From positions 62,001 through 126,000 of the forward strand of contig CAMBFZ010000003.1 in NCBI GenBank assembly GCA_945866125.1: 64,000 nucleotides of DNA, written 5' to 3'. The stretch's first letter is position 1; the number at the start of each line of letters is the position of its first letter. Origin of the DNA: Bordetella parapertussis. Its GTDB lineage: Bacteria; Pseudomonadota; Gammaproteobacteria; Burkholderiales; Burkholderiaceae_D. Shown here one piece after another: positions 16,697 to 26,043 of this stretch. Made by a program: the position numbers and the translations under genes. A model generated the notes under the pieces. That model did no database searches, was not told where the DNA came from, and saw only the letters and a list, made by a program, of their open reading frames with translations.

Positions 16697-17746
16697 ATGG
16701 CTGAAACAAGCAATCTACTGTCTCCGGAAGAACTCGCCGCGCTCGCAGAGGGTATCGACGATGGTTCGATCGCGATCGACACCGGTTTCAATCTGACGAC
16801 ACGGGTCAAGAAACATGACCTCGCCAGTGAGGACAGCACCCTCGGCGTGAACACCTCCTCACTGGAGATGATCAACGAGCGTTTTGTGCGCCTGTTCCGC
16901 TCGGGTCTGATGGAAATTTTGCGCACCAGTCCGCGCATTACGCCTTCGCGGGCGCAGATTGTCCGCTTTGGCGATTACCTGAAAGATTTGCGTGCACCGC
17001 TCTCGGTTAATACCATCCGCATTAATCCGTTGCGCGGATTTTCGCTGGCAGTCATTGAGCCCACCTTAGTTTTTTCGGCACTCGATAGTTTTTTTGGCGG
17101 TACCGGCAGTGGTATGCCGGGCGGCGCCGCCAAACGTCGGACCACCGACAAAGACGGTACTGCACTGCCCCCAAACTGGCTGCCGCCGGGCCGGATGTTT
17201 ACGCCGACTGAAACACGCATCATCAAAATTATTCTGGATGTATTTTTCCGCTCGCTCAAAGAAGCGTGGGCGCCGTTGATGAGCGTCGATTTTGAGCACG
17301 TCAACTCGGAAATCAATCCGCAGTTTGCCCAGATTGCCGACGAAAACGATCTGGTGATCATGTCCCGCTTCGAAACCGAAGGCGTCGGCGGCATCAAAGG
17401 TTTTGTCGATCTGGTCTACCCGTATTCGTCGTTAAAACCGCTGCGCGATATGCTGCGCAACCGCGTGCAGGCCGATGGCAATGATGAGTCCGACATAAAA
17501 TGGCGCAAGGATCTCACTACGGCAGTCGGTGATTCCTCGCTTGAAATACAGGTTTTATTGGGTCAGATTTCGACCCACTACGCCAAAGTCGAAAGCCTCA
17601 AGGAAGGCGACCTGTTATTCTTCAACAAACCTGAACTGGCCAGCATCCTGATTGGTGGGATGCCAGCCTTCGAAGGCCAGGTCGGTATGACCGGCCCCCA
17701 CGTGGCCGTACGTATCGAAAAACCGACCAGCCCCGAAACCCTTTAG
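16697..17746 (+). CDS. fliM: Flagellar switch protein FliM
   Basis: At 349 residues it has the usual FliM length and order: an N-terminal CheY-binding peptide (LLSPEELAALAEGI), a middle domain (INERFVRLFRSGLMEILR and FFGGTGSG) and a C-terminal FliN-like domain with EGDLLFFNKPE. FliM is part of the C ring and sets rotation sense on CheY-P binding. A short Lys/Arg/Asp insert in the middle domain (GGAAKRRTTDKDG) is less usual. fliN follows 18 bases later. Confidence 0.96.
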   Translation: MAETSNLLSPEELAALAEGIDDGSIAIDTGFNLTTRVKKHDLASEDSTLGVNTSSLEMINERFVRLFRSGLMEILRTSPRITPSRAQIVRFGDYLKDLRAPLSVNTIRINPLRGFSLAVIEPTLVFSALDSFFGGTGSGMPGGAAKRRTTDKDGTALPPNWLPPGRMFTPTETRIIKIILDVFFRSLKEAWAPLMSVDFEHVNSEINPQFAQIADENDLVIMSRFETEGVGGIKGFVDLVYPYSSLKPLRDMLRNRVQADGNDESDIKWRKDLTTAVGDSSLEIQVLLGQISTHYAKVESLKEGDLLFFNKPELASILIGGMPAFEGQVGMTGPHVAVRIEKPTSPETL

Positions 17747-17764
17747 ACCTCATCAGGACGCATC

Positions 17765-18094
17765 ATGACTGAACTGACCACTGAACAAGAAAACGACCAG
17801 ACCGTCCACGACGCCGATCCATCGGATGCGACGCATCACATCAATCCCGAGGTACTGCAAAATATTTCGGTATCGATCACCGTCGAAGTCGGTCGCACCA
17901 GCATGAAAATCCGCGACCTCTTGCGCCTTACGCAAGGCAGCGTGGTAGAACTCGACCGCATCGCCGGCGAGCCGCTTGACCTGATGGTGAATAATACGGT
18001 GGTGGCACAAGGCGAAGTCGTCTTGGTCAATGACCGTTACGGTATCCGCTTAACCCGTGTCGTCCCCGCCAGCGAGCGCATGAAACACATTTGA
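17765..18094 (+). CDS. fliN: Flagellar switch protein FliN
   Basis: This 109-residue protein has a short acidic start and then the FliN/SpoA domain: a VSITVEVGRTSMKIRDLLRL segment, VVELDRIAGEPLDLMVN, and VVLVNDRYGIRLTRVV. It forms the C-ring bottom with FliM and FliG and helps localise the export ATPase complex. Length is typical. Confidence 0.95.
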   Translation: MTELTTEQENDQTVHDADPSDATHHINPEVLQNISVSITVEVGRTSMKIRDLLRLTQGSVVELDRIAGEPLDLMVNNTVVAQGEVVLVNDRYGIRLTRVVPASERMKHI

Positions 18095-18110
18095 TACGAC
18101 AGGCTTTCCC

Positions 18111-18509
18111 ATGTCTGAATGGTTATCCTTCGCTGCTAGCTTTGCGATTGTCTTAAGTCTGCTCGCCGCGCTGCTCTTTCTGCTCAAGAAAATGCAAAGC
18201 GGTAATCTGCTTGGCATGAGCGCGCGCAAAATACGCCTACTCGAGACCTTCTCAACCGGACCGCGCCAAAAGTTGGTGCTGTTGCGCGTGAAAGACCAGG
18301 ATATCCTGGTAGGCATCACCGTACAAACCATGACGACACTGGCCACCTTCCCGGTATCGGACGAAGACCGTGAATCAGACGCGGCCCCCGCTGACACCGC
18401 AGGCGACGCCGCCGCTGCGTCCTTGGGACCTTTGGCACCACTGGCCACGCGCTTCTCTGAGCTGCTCAAATCGGCCACCACCGGCAACCAGAAAAAAGAC
18501 GGGGGCTGA
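18111..18509 (+). CDS. fliO: Flagellar export protein FliO
   Basis: The 132 residues have one N-terminal membrane helix (about 5-25), a basic stretch (KIRLLETFSTGPRQKLVLLRV) and a SPOA-like DQDILVGITVQTM segment, followed by an Ala/Asp/Pro tail. FliO scaffolds assembly of the FliP export-gate ring. The stop overlaps the fliP start in ATGA. Family sequence is weakly conserved, so position adds to the call. Confidence 0.88.
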   Translation: MSEWLSFAASFAIVLSLLAALLFLLKKMQSGNLLGMSARKIRLLETFSTGPRQKLVLLRVKDQDILVGITVQTMTTLATFPVSDEDRESDAAPADTAGDAAAASLGPLAPLATRFSELLKSATTGNQKKDGG

Positions 18510-19252
18510 TGATGGGACGTCGAATTTTTATTGCGCTACTCCTGCTGCTGCCGGTGTTTGCTTTCGCGCAGGGTATGCCCGTGGTCAATGTGCTGGCTGG
18601 CAAAGGCGGCGTGACCCAATACAGTCTGACCTTGCAGTTGCTGGCATTGATGACGGTACTGACGCTGCTGCCCTCGATGCTGCTGATGATGACCTCGTTT
18701 GTGCGCATCATCATCGTGATGTCGATCTTGCGTCAGGCACTGGGCACGGGCCAGACGCCACCGAATCAGGTGCTCGCCGGTCTGGCATTATTTCTGACGC
18801 TGTTCATCATGCAGCCGGTGATGACGGACGTGTATAACAATGCGCTGCTGCCGTACATGAACCAAAACATGCCCTTTGAGCAGGCGCTGGCGGCGGCTGA
18901 AGAGCCGATACGCGGCTTCATGATGGCGCAAACACGCGAAGAAGATATCGCGATGTTCCTCGAAATCGCGCGCAACAAAACCGAACTGCAAGGACCCGAG
19001 TCGGTCCCCTTCACCACCCTGGTTCCTGCCTTTCTGACGTCGGAGCTCAAGAGTGCATTTACGATTGGCTTTCTGATTTACATTCCGTTCGTCGTGATCG
19101 ATCTGATTGTCGCCAGCGTGCTCATGTCCATGGGCATGATGATGCTCTCGCCGATGATGATTTCGATGCCCTTCAAGCTGATGCTGTTTGTACTGGTTGA
19201 CGGCTGGAGCATGCTCATGGGCTCGCTCGCATCAAGCTTCGCGATGCCCTGA
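18509..19252 (+). CDS. fliP: Flagellar export gate protein FliP
   Basis: The 247 residues include a cleavable signal peptide ending FAFAQ, as is typical for FliP, and conserved helices (LLPSMLLMMTSFVRIIIVMS, LALFLTLFIMQPV and PFVVIDLIVASVLMSMGMMM). Five FliP subunits form the inner-membrane export channel with FliQ and FliR. The start codon overlaps the fliO stop. Confidence 0.97.
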   Translation: MMGRRIFIALLLLLPVFAFAQGMPVVNVLAGKGGVTQYSLTLQLLALMTVLTLLPSMLLMMTSFVRIIIVMSILRQALGTGQTPPNQVLAGLALFLTLFIMQPVMTDVYNNALLPYMNQNMPFEQALAAAEEPIRGFMMAQTREEDIAMFLEIARNKTELQGPESVPFTTLVPAFLTSELKSAFTIGFLIYIPFVVIDLIVASVLMSMGMMMLSPMMISMPFKLMLFVLVDGWSMLMGSLASSFAMP

Positions 19253-19270
19253 CCAACAAGGAAACCGAAT

Positions 19271-19540
19271 ATGGACGTCGCAACTGTTGTCGATCTTGGC
19301 CGAGGCGCATTATGGGCGGTGATGATGATCTCAGCACCGCTCTTAGTAGTCGCTCTTGGCGTGGGCCTGTTCATTGGCGTCATTCAGGCCGCCACGTCCA
19401 TTAACGAAGCAACGCTGTCGTTCATTCCCAAGCTGATCGCCATCGGTCTGGCGCTGTCGCTTTTTGGCGGCTGGCAGCTTGGCATGCTGATCGACTACAC
19501 CAAAGAAATTTACAAGCGCATCCCGGCGCTTTTTTCCTGA
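19271..19540 (+). CDS. fliQ: Flagellar export gate protein FliQ
   Basis: This 89-residue protein has two membrane helices (the first ending LGVGLFIGVIQAATSINEA) and the conserved SFIPKLIAIGLAL stretch. FliQ packs around the FliP/FliR channel. Length and position between fliP and fliR are standard. Confidence 0.96.
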   Translation: MDVATVVDLGRGALWAVMMISAPLLVVALGVGLFIGVIQAATSINEATLSFIPKLIAIGLALSLFGGWQLGMLIDYTKEIYKRIPALFS

Positions 19541-19565
19541 GCTTAGTCGCGCTCGAGGCCCCACC

Positions 19566-20339
19566 ATGACTTTACTGGCAGCGGACATCGTCGAGCGTTT
19601 CTACACCTTCCTGTGGCCGATGATGCGTATTGGCGCCATGATGATGGCAGCCCCTTTGTTCGCTCTGGATTCAATCACGCTTCGCCTGCGCGTGGTCATC
19701 ACGCTGGTCTTGAGCGTATTGATTTATCCACTCATTACCTGGCCAGTGATTGACCCGGTCTCGGCCGAGGGACTGCTTGAGATCGTCAACCAGCTTTTCA
19801 TCGGCGCGCTGATGGGCCTGATGCTACAAGTCGTGACTGGCGCACTGGTGCTGGCAGGCTCATCGATTGCGTCCTCAATGGGTTTATCGATGGCCAGCAT
19901 GATCGATCCCAACATCGGTAACGTACCGGTCCTTTCGCAGTTTTTGGTGATTTTATCGACGCTGGTTTTCCTTGGCTTCGGTGGTCACGTGATCATCATT
20001 TCGATCGTACTCGACAGTTTTCGTGTGCTGCCGGTGGGACAGTCCCTGATGGGGCAAGTCCCCTATGGCAAAGTCATCGCATGGAGCTCCATGATGTTTT
20101 TGGGCGGCTTGCTGGTCGCCCTTCCCGTGATGGTGTCGCTGCTGTTTATTAACATCGGACTTGGCGTTGTCACCCGTGCGGCACCGAGCCTGAACATTTT
20201 TTCGGTCGGCTTTCCGGCTACCATCGCAGCGGGCTTTATCGTTCTGATTATTTCGCTCGAAAGCATTATCGGCCGTATGCAATGGCTGTGGATGCAGGGC
20301 TTTGCCCATGTGCGCGATTTGCTTGGACTAGTGAGCTGA
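19566..20339 (+). CDS. fliR: Flagellar export gate protein FliR
   Basis: The 257 residues form a polytopic membrane protein with FliR landmarks: FLWPMMRIGAMMMAAPLF near the start, LLEIVNQLFIGALMGL, and GLSMASMIDPN. FliR completes the FliPQR channel. flhB starts 1 base after its stop. Confidence 0.95.
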   Translation: MTLLAADIVERFYTFLWPMMRIGAMMMAAPLFALDSITLRLRVVITLVLSVLIYPLITWPVIDPVSAEGLLEIVNQLFIGALMGLMLQVVTGALVLAGSSIASSMGLSMASMIDPNIGNVPVLSQFLVILSTLVFLGFGGHVIIISIVLDSFRVLPVGQSLMGQVPYGKVIAWSSMMFLGGLLVALPVMVSLLFINIGLGVVTRAAPSLNIFSVGFPATIAAGFIVLIISLESIIGRMQWLWMQGFAHVRDLLGLVS

Positions 20340-20340
20340 C

Positions 20341-21498
20341 ATGTCAGAAAGCTCAGATGACAAAACCGAAGAACCCACCGCGCGGCGCCTCGAAAAGGCC
20401 CGCGAAGATGGACAGGTAGCGCGTTCAACTGAGCTCTCGGCAGCAGCAGTGACGATTTCAGCTGTCAGCCTGCTCTTCATTACAGGTGGCTACGTGGTCA
20501 CCAAGTTGGCTGAGAAATTTGCAGCCGGTTTTAATTTTGACCGCAAGCTGGTGTTCTCATCGAATCTGCTGCCGGCCATTTTTGGTCATCAAATGCTGGA
20601 AGCGTACATCCTGATTGTGCCGGTACTTGGTTTGACGGTAGTCGTCGCGATTGCCGCTTCAGGTGCTACTGGTGGCTATTTATTTTCGCTTAAAGCCGTC
20701 ATGCCCAAGGCGTCCAAGCTCAACCCGGCGGCCGGGCTCAAACGCATGTTTGGTGTAAAAGCTCTGGTGGAATTGGGTAAGGCGCTGCTGAAATTTTTTC
20801 TAGTTACGGGCGTGCTGGTCTACGTGCTTAACGATAACATCGACACACTGAATCTGATCGGCAAAATGGCGCTGGAACCGGCGCTCGCTACCGCCGGCAA
20901 ATTATTAGCCAAGGCGGCCTTGTTGATCACGCTGTCGCTGGTCCTCATTGCGCTGATTGATGTCCCCTTCCAGCGCTGGCAGTTCATGAAGCAAATGCGC
21001 ATGAGCAAGCAGGAGATCAAGGACGAGATGAAAAACAGCGAGGGTAACCCCGAGATCAAGGCACAGATCCGCCGGCGTCAACGTGAGATGTCCAACGCCC
21101 GCATGATTGACAGCGTCAAAGACGCCGATGTCGTCATCACTAACCCGGAACACTTCGCCGTTGCGCTCGCTTACGACCCCAACGGCGACACCGCACCGAT
21201 TCTGCTGGCCAAAGGCGCCGATGAAATGGCGGCACGGATTCGCGCTGAAGCACAAAAACACGGCATTGAAATTTTCCAGGCAGCGCCACTGGCGCGTGCG
21301 CTCTACTTTACGACCGAGGTCGATCACCCGGTACCGGAAGACTTGTATTATGCAGTCGCGCAGGTGATTGCCTATGTCTTTAATCTGGCCAGCGTGCGTC
21401 CGGGCGCAGCGCCTGTGCAGCGCCCTAAGCCGACCGTACCGGAATCCATGCAATTTGACACAAACGGCAAGCTGCAAACTGAAGAGGCCAACGCCTGA
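20341..21498 (+). CDS. flhB: Flagellar export switch protein FlhB
   Basis: The 385-residue protein has the standard DKTEEPTARRLEKAREDGQVARS start, four membrane helices and a cytoplasmic domain from about residue 212. The self-cleavage motif reads NPEH at 268-271 where NPTH is usual; the scissile Asn-Pro is kept. After cleavage and FliK contact, FlhB switches export from hook to filament substrates. The start of the SPOR protein overlaps its stop. Confidence 0.96.
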   Translation: MSESSDDKTEEPTARRLEKAREDGQVARSTELSAAAVTISAVSLLFITGGYVVTKLAEKFAAGFNFDRKLVFSSNLLPAIFGHQMLEAYILIVPVLGLTVVVAIAASGATGGYLFSLKAVMPKASKLNPAAGLKRMFGVKALVELGKALLKFFLVTGVLVYVLNDNIDTLNLIGKMALEPALATAGKLLAKAALLITLSLVLIALIDVPFQRWQFMKQMRMSKQEIKDEMKNSEGNPEIKAQIRRRQREMSNARMIDSVKDADVVITNPEHFAVALAYDPNGDTAPILLAKGADEMAARIRAEAQKHGIEIFQAAPLARALYFTTEVDHPVPEDLYYAVAQVIAYVFNLASVRPGAAPVQRPKPTVPESMQFDTNGKLQTEEANA

Positions 21499-23189
21499 TG
21501 AGCAACGAAGAAGAACTGTTTGCCGATGGACTCGGCCCGGACGGCATCTTTCTGCGTGCCGCCGACCGGCGACGCTTTGATTTTGTGCTGCGCGCGGTGC
21601 GCGAAGAAGGCGCGTCATTAGCGCTATCGAGCACCAACGATGAGGTGCTCGATCATTACGGACGGCTCATCATCAAAAAACTACGCCTGATTCCGGATCT
21701 GCAAGTAGAAGTATTTTTACCTGCCAATACCGAAGCCCTGCTCGACCGCTTCAATGAAATATTAGCCGGCTTGTCGCTCACCGATGCACGCAATGCGGCC
21801 TCATCCCCCGCTCCGCGGCGCGTGATGATCGCGCACGACGGCAAAGCCATCAGTGCACGCGACCTGCAACTCATCGCCCGGCTGATCCAGGATTTTCCCG
21901 GAGCGAATACGTCGCTGGTGATGCTGCTTGATCGTGCCGGCAGCAACCTGCACGAAAAGACCCTGGAAAATTTTGGTCAACGCATGCTGCGCTGGCCCGT
22001 GGATCCGCCCACCCGGGCCGAAGGTGACACACTGATCAAAGTATCGCGTGCGCTTGGCTTTGAAGTTGAGGTCAAAAAACTTCTAAGCGCAACAGGCTTC
22101 ACCGCAGAGGCCGCGCAAGTGGCCAAGCCGCCGATGTTTGCCAAACAACTCGCCGCGGCACGCCAGCAAAATCTGAGTCCACCGTCCGGTCGCACCGAAC
22201 CTGTCTTTGACGATGTAGTGCGCAACGATCCGCCTGCCACTAGCCCCAAGCCTGCCTTCAGTTCGCCGCGTACATCGCGCAGTCACGCCTGGCTGGGTAT
22301 GGGGCTGCGCTGGATGGCGGCCATTGTGTTGCTGATGATGGTCTCCGGCGGTGTGATCGCGCTGCTATTCCCGCAACGCCTCGTTCCCCTGCTCACCACC
22401 TCACCGCTGCTCAAAGACAATCTGCCGCCCTGGATGATGGACAGCATCGCCAACATCGTAGGTAAGCCAACGCCACCCACAATCCCCGAGCAGCTTAAAC
22501 CGGAGCCCGATCCGGTCACGCCGGCGCCCGCTGTGCCGCCAACACCACCAGCGGCAGTGGCAAACGAAAACGTCGCCACAGCTTCAGTTCCGCCCGCAAG
22601 TTCCGATATAACTAATAAGGACAACGCAACAGCGGAGCCTGCCGCAGCGAAGGCAGTACCGGCAGTGCCCGCAAAGATTGAGCCGTTTGCCAAAGTCGCA
22701 CCGGTGACACCGATCGATCCGGTGATGAAAATTGATCCAGCTGCCAAAATTGGCGGCGCCCCGAACAAGATTGAACCGATTGCGCCAATTGCGCCAATTG
22801 CGCCAATGGAGCCAGTCGCGCCAGCGGCCAGCGTTACGCCGCCGCGCAACAAGCTCGCTCCGCTGGCCGAAGCGATGGCGCCCCGCTCGGAACGAGGCGT
22901 AGAACAATTAGTAGATCAGGCGAAAAGCGGTAGCTATTTTGTCCAACATGTGTCGCTGACCTCGATGGCGGAAGCACAGGAGTGGCGGGCACAATATCCT
23001 GCGCTGAAGAAAAGTCTGATCGCAGCCGTCAGCACGCAAGACCAGAGCACCAAATTTGCAGTCGTCTCCGGACCCTTTGCCGGACGCAAGGAAGCCGAAG
23101 CCTTTGCAGCGCGTCAGGGCGTGCCGCCGGACCCTTGGTTGCGACCACTGAGCTCGCTGCAAAAGGCGCTCCAGCCGGGCAACCGCTAA
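21498..23189 (+). CDS. DamX-like protein with degenerate AAA region, one membrane helix and SPOR domain
   Basis: The 563 residues show three parts. Residues 1-200 resemble the AAA-type part of DamX/ExeA-like proteins (RDLQLIARLIQDFPGANTSLVMLLDRA), but I see no Walker A motif. A membrane helix is at about 270-291. A Pro/Ala/Lys linker with short PIA repeats (22779-22805) leads to a SPOR domain at 477-563 (YFVQHVSLTSMAEAQEW through KFAVVSGPFAGRKEAE). SPOR domains bind glycan stripped of stem peptides at division sites. It overlaps flhB by 1 base and is followed by unknown genes, so a link between flagellum and septum or pole is inferred. Confidence 0.7.
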   Translation: MSNEEELFADGLGPDGIFLRAADRRRFDFVLRAVREEGASLALSSTNDEVLDHYGRLIIKKLRLIPDLQVEVFLPANTEALLDRFNEILAGLSLTDARNAASSPAPRRVMIAHDGKAISARDLQLIARLIQDFPGANTSLVMLLDRAGSNLHEKTLENFGQRMLRWPVDPPTRAEGDTLIKVSRALGFEVEVKKLLSATGFTAEAAQVAKPPMFAKQLAAARQQNLSPPSGRTEPVFDDVVRNDPPATSPKPAFSSPRTSRSHAWLGMGLRWMAAIVLLMMVSGGVIALLFPQRLVPLLTTSPLLKDNLPPWMMDSIANIVGKPTPPTIPEQLKPEPDPVTPAPAVPPTPPAAVANENVATASVPPASSDITNKDNATAEPAAAKAVPAVPAKIEPFAKVAPVTPIDPVMKIDPAAKIGGAPNKIEPIAPIAPIAPMEPVAPAASVTPPRNKLAPLAEAMAPRSERGVEQLVDQAKSGSYFVQHVSLTSMAEAQEWRAQYPALKKSLIAAVSTQDQSTKFAVVSGPFAGRKEAEAFAARQGVPPDPWLRPLSSLQKALQPGNR

Positions 23190-23242
23190 GGCTATTGGTA
23201 TGGGCCAGACCAAAGACGGCAAAATGAATAACGAGGGAATTA

Positions 23243-23734
23243 ATGTCTCAAGAAAAATCAGAAGTCTTTCGCAGCAACGCACCGCAAGAAGTCGCGTCCG
23301 CCGAAGGTAAAGATAAAAAACGCGCCAAACCCGCTGAAGGCCCGGCGCCCGAGTTGCGCGAGCTGCACGACCATCATGCAACCGGTACGGCCGGCGTGGG
23401 TGAATTGGGCGAGGTCGAGATTGCGCATCACGAAGATACGATCGGCGAGGTCGAGATTGCCCGGCATGATGGCAATGCGGAGGCGTTAAAAGCGGCAGAA
23501 GCGGCAGAAGCGACAGAAGCGACAGCGCCCGACGGTGAACCGGTGACACAGTCAGTCCCCGAACCGGAGCCCGAATTATTTTTCAAACCCGGTGAAGAAG
23601 CGGTGCCCTGGGCGCTGGCACTGCACCTGGAAGAACGGATCAAGAGCCTGGGGGTCAAGACCGCCGAAGTCAATCGCGAACTCGACACCCTTGAGGCGGC
23701 TTCCGCCAAACTTAAAAAACGGATGGCACTATGA
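23243..23734 (+). CDS. Unknown acidic protein with C-terminal helix
   Basis: I do not recognise this 163-residue protein. It is hydrophilic, Glu/Ala/His-rich, has two similar copies of a GEVEIAHH-like motif and an EAAEA repeat, and ends in a predicted coiled coil (LHLEERIKSLGVKTAEVNRELDTLEAASAKLKK). No signal peptide or membrane helix is seen. Its stop overlaps the next gene in ATGA, so the two are probably made together. Confidence 0.6.
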   Translation: MSQEKSEVFRSNAPQEVASAEGKDKKRAKPAEGPAPELRELHDHHATGTAGVGELGEVEIAHHEDTIGEVEIARHDGNAEALKAAEAAEATEATAPDGEPVTQSVPEPEPELFFKPGEEAVPWALALHLEERIKSLGVKTAEVNRELDTLEAASAKLKKRMAL

Positions 23735-24969
23735 GCGACACAGATAACGACATCAAACCCGAGACGGCCGCAGCGGCCGGTGGCTTCACACCCGAACCAC
23801 CGCCACCGCAGCTCGATGCCGCTGCAGCGAGTGACGCACGGGCAGACGAACAGCACGCCAGCGATTCAGGCAGCGTAACGGTCCCCAGCGACACCGCTAA
23901 ACGCGCCCTCGAAGCGGTTCATGTTTTGGTGGAAAACAATCGTGCCGCCTCGCAGCAGCTTGAGTCCTTAATGGGTATCGTGCTCGATGCAGCCGAAGTC
24001 GCCAACCGCTCCGCGTCTGCAGTGGCGACCACGGGCGGACAACTGAACAAGGCCGCCGAGCATCTGGTTGACGGCGCAAAAAAAACCGCAACACAATCAA
24101 AAATTATTCTGACGCTTGCTGCCTCGGTGCTAGTGGGGACGGCTGGCACCTTCAGCTTCATGACGGTCCAGTTGCATGACAAAGTCACGCAGGTCGATGC
24201 CATGCTGCTGGCAGTGGGCAAACGTGCGGTGGATCTGAAAACGCGCATGGAGGCGATGGATGATATCCATACTGCCTTAGCCGAACTCAATCTCAAACAA
24301 GACAATACGCAATCGGTGCAACAAGCCATCGAAGACAAAATGGCCGCCATTGCCGAGGCCGCCAAATCACCCAAAAAAGAAACGCCGGTCGCAGCAGTAC
24401 CGGCACCAGCACCGGCAGCGGTAGCACGCAAATCCGAGCCAGCGGGCAAATCGCTCTCGCAACAGCTCTCTGGGCTAGATGCCCTCTTGAAAGAACAATC
24501 CAAAGCCGTGCAGACCTTATCGACACAAGTCGATAGCGTGCAAGGTGCAGTGGCCAATGTCGACGGCCTGAAAAAAGATGTCGAAACACTGGCTATGCTG
24601 CAGCGTCAGCGTAATCAAGAGGCTGCAGCTGCTGCGGCGCAATCGGCAGCAGCGGCCGCAGCCGCACGACGCGATAAAGAAGCTAAAGACAGAGAGCGGG
24701 AATTGATGCGCGAGCGCGAACTGGCACGCGAGCGTGAACTCATGCGCGAGCGAGATCAACGCGACCGCGAACTCGCCCGCGAGCAGGCACGCGAGCGTGA
24801 ATTGGCCAAAGAGCGCGAGCTAGCCCGGGAGCGCGAACTCGCCCGCGAGCAAACCAAAGAAAAAGATCGCGCAGTGCAGTATTCGCGTGAGCAGTCCAAG
24901 CCAAACGGCAGCACCGCTGCGAATGGCTTGCCTTCCTACAACCGTCAGAGCGGCACGCAGGCGCAATAA
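23731..24969 (+). CDS. Unknown membrane-anchored coiled-coil protein
   Basis: The 412 residues contain one membrane helix near 128-145 (IILTLAASVLVGTAGTFSFM) between long helical segments. An Ala/Pro linker and then a strongly charged tail follow, made of REREL-, ARERE- and MRERE-type repeats from about residue 310 to 390. I do not recognise a family. It is the last forward-strand gene before the stator genes on the opposite strand, and a hairpin follows. A structural or localisation role at the motor is only a guess from position. Confidence 0.65.
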   Translation: MSDTDNDIKPETAAAAGGFTPEPPPPQLDAAAASDARADEQHASDSGSVTVPSDTAKRALEAVHVLVENNRAASQQLESLMGIVLDAAEVANRSASAVATTGGQLNKAAEHLVDGAKKTATQSKIILTLAASVLVGTAGTFSFMTVQLHDKVTQVDAMLLAVGKRAVDLKTRMEAMDDIHTALAELNLKQDNTQSVQQAIEDKMAAIAEAAKSPKKETPVAAVPAPAPAAVARKSEPAGKSLSQQLSGLDALLKEQSKAVQTLSTQVDSVQGAVANVDGLKKDVETLAMLQRQRNQEAAAAAAQSAAAAAAARRDKEAKDRERELMRERELARERELMRERDQRDRELAREQARERELAKERELARERELAREQTKEKDRAVQYSREQSKPNGSTAANGLPSYNRQSGTQAQ

Positions 24970-24979
24970 ATTTGCGCAG

Positions 24980-25010
24980 CGGACCTGAGCGCGACGCTCA
25001 AGGTCCGTTT
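24980..25010. terminator. Bidirectional hairpin between coiled-coil gene and pomB-like gene
   Basis: A 12-base stem (CGGACCTGAGCG with CGCTCAAGGTCCG, one bulged A) is followed by TTT. It covers the 3' end of the motB-like gene and separates the two convergent genes. Confidence 0.6.
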
Positions 25011-26038
25011 GCGTCCACCAGCACTTCGATGCGGCGGTTTTTGGCGCGACCTTCGCGGGTTGTGTTCGGTGCCAGCGGCCGCGTGTCGGCCACCCCACGC
25101 ACGACCACCCGTTCGCGCGCCACGCCGGCGCGATCAATCATGTAGTCGGCCACAGCGGCAGCACGGGCACCAGACAAATCCCAGTTGGAACGATAGCGAT
25201 CATGGCCCGCCACGGGAATGCTATCGGTATGACCTTCGATGGTAATGCGACCCGGGCCTGTGGCAATGGTCCGACCGATTTTATTCAGCAAGGGAAAAAA
25301 GTCCGGCGAGAGCTCAGAGCTACCGGAATAAAAACTCCCCTGCACGACCAGCCTGACCACAATACGTTCGCCATCGCGCTCCACTTGTGCCTGACCTTTA
25401 GCGATTTCGGTGGCCAGCGCCGAGCGTAACTGTTGCAACTGACGGGCAGTGTCATTCGGATTGTCTGCCGGGTCTTTCCCCTCGCGCACTTCAATCAAGG
25501 TTTGCACCTCAGACTGCGCCTCGGCGACCCGCGCATAGACATCCAGCAGATCCTGGGCGATCACGTTGGTCGCTGGACGCGGTGGCAACTGCAGCACCAG
25601 ATGTCCATTCTCCGCGCGCAGCTGCACTTTCTGACCGACCAGATCTAGCGACAAGACTTTTTGCAGTGTGCCGAGATCTTTTGCCAGCTGCTCAGGCAGC
25701 GGTACGGCATCGCTTGCGGGTCCGCCGGCCGTCGACGGGCCGGCTGCGAGTTGGGTTTCAGCAGGGGGAGCAACGACGATTGGCAATGCATCTTCATTGC
25801 CCAGTGATTTTTGCAGCGAGCCTGTGACATCACGAAAGCGCGTGACATTGAGGTCAGAGAAAGAGAGCAGCAACACGAAAAACGCCAGCAACAGCGTGAT
25901 CATGTCGGCAAAGGTCAGAATCCAGGGCGGAGAAGCGTTGCGATGCCACTTATCATCTTCGTCCAGGCGTTCGGAAAGACCGTCGAATATCGAGACAGGT
26001 GGCGGGACAGGCGCAACAACAACGGGCTCTTTGGCCAT
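24998..26038 (-). CDS. Flagellar stator protein MotB/PomB
   Basis: This 346-residue protein has one N-terminal membrane helix with the essential ion-binding Asp at about residue 45 (ILTFADMITLLLAFFVLLLS), a plug-like segment and a C-terminal OmpA-like peptidoglycan-binding domain from about 215 (ITIEGHTDSIPV and GRAKNRRIEVLV). The helix resembles PomB (FFVLLLSFS) more than E. coli MotB, hinting at Na+ coupling, which is inference. It follows motA/pomA by 5 bases. Confidence 0.9.
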   Translation of the reverse strand: MAKEPVVVAPVPPPVSIFDGLSERLDEDDKWHRNASPPWILTFADMITLLLAFFVLLLSFSDLNVTRFRDVTGSLQKSLGNEDALPIVVAPPAETQLAAGPSTAGGPASDAVPLPEQLAKDLGTLQKVLSLDLVGQKVQLRAENGHLVLQLPPRPATNVIAQDLLDVYARVAEAQSEVQTLIEVREGKDPADNPNDTARQLQQLRSALATEIAKGQAQVERDGERIVVRLVVQGSFYSGSSELSPDFFPLLNKIGRTIATGPGRITIEGHTDSIPVAGHDRYRSNWDLSGARAAAVADYMIDRAGVARERVVVRGVADTRPLAPNTTREGRAKNRRIEVLVDANGP

Positions 26039-26043
26039 GCGAC

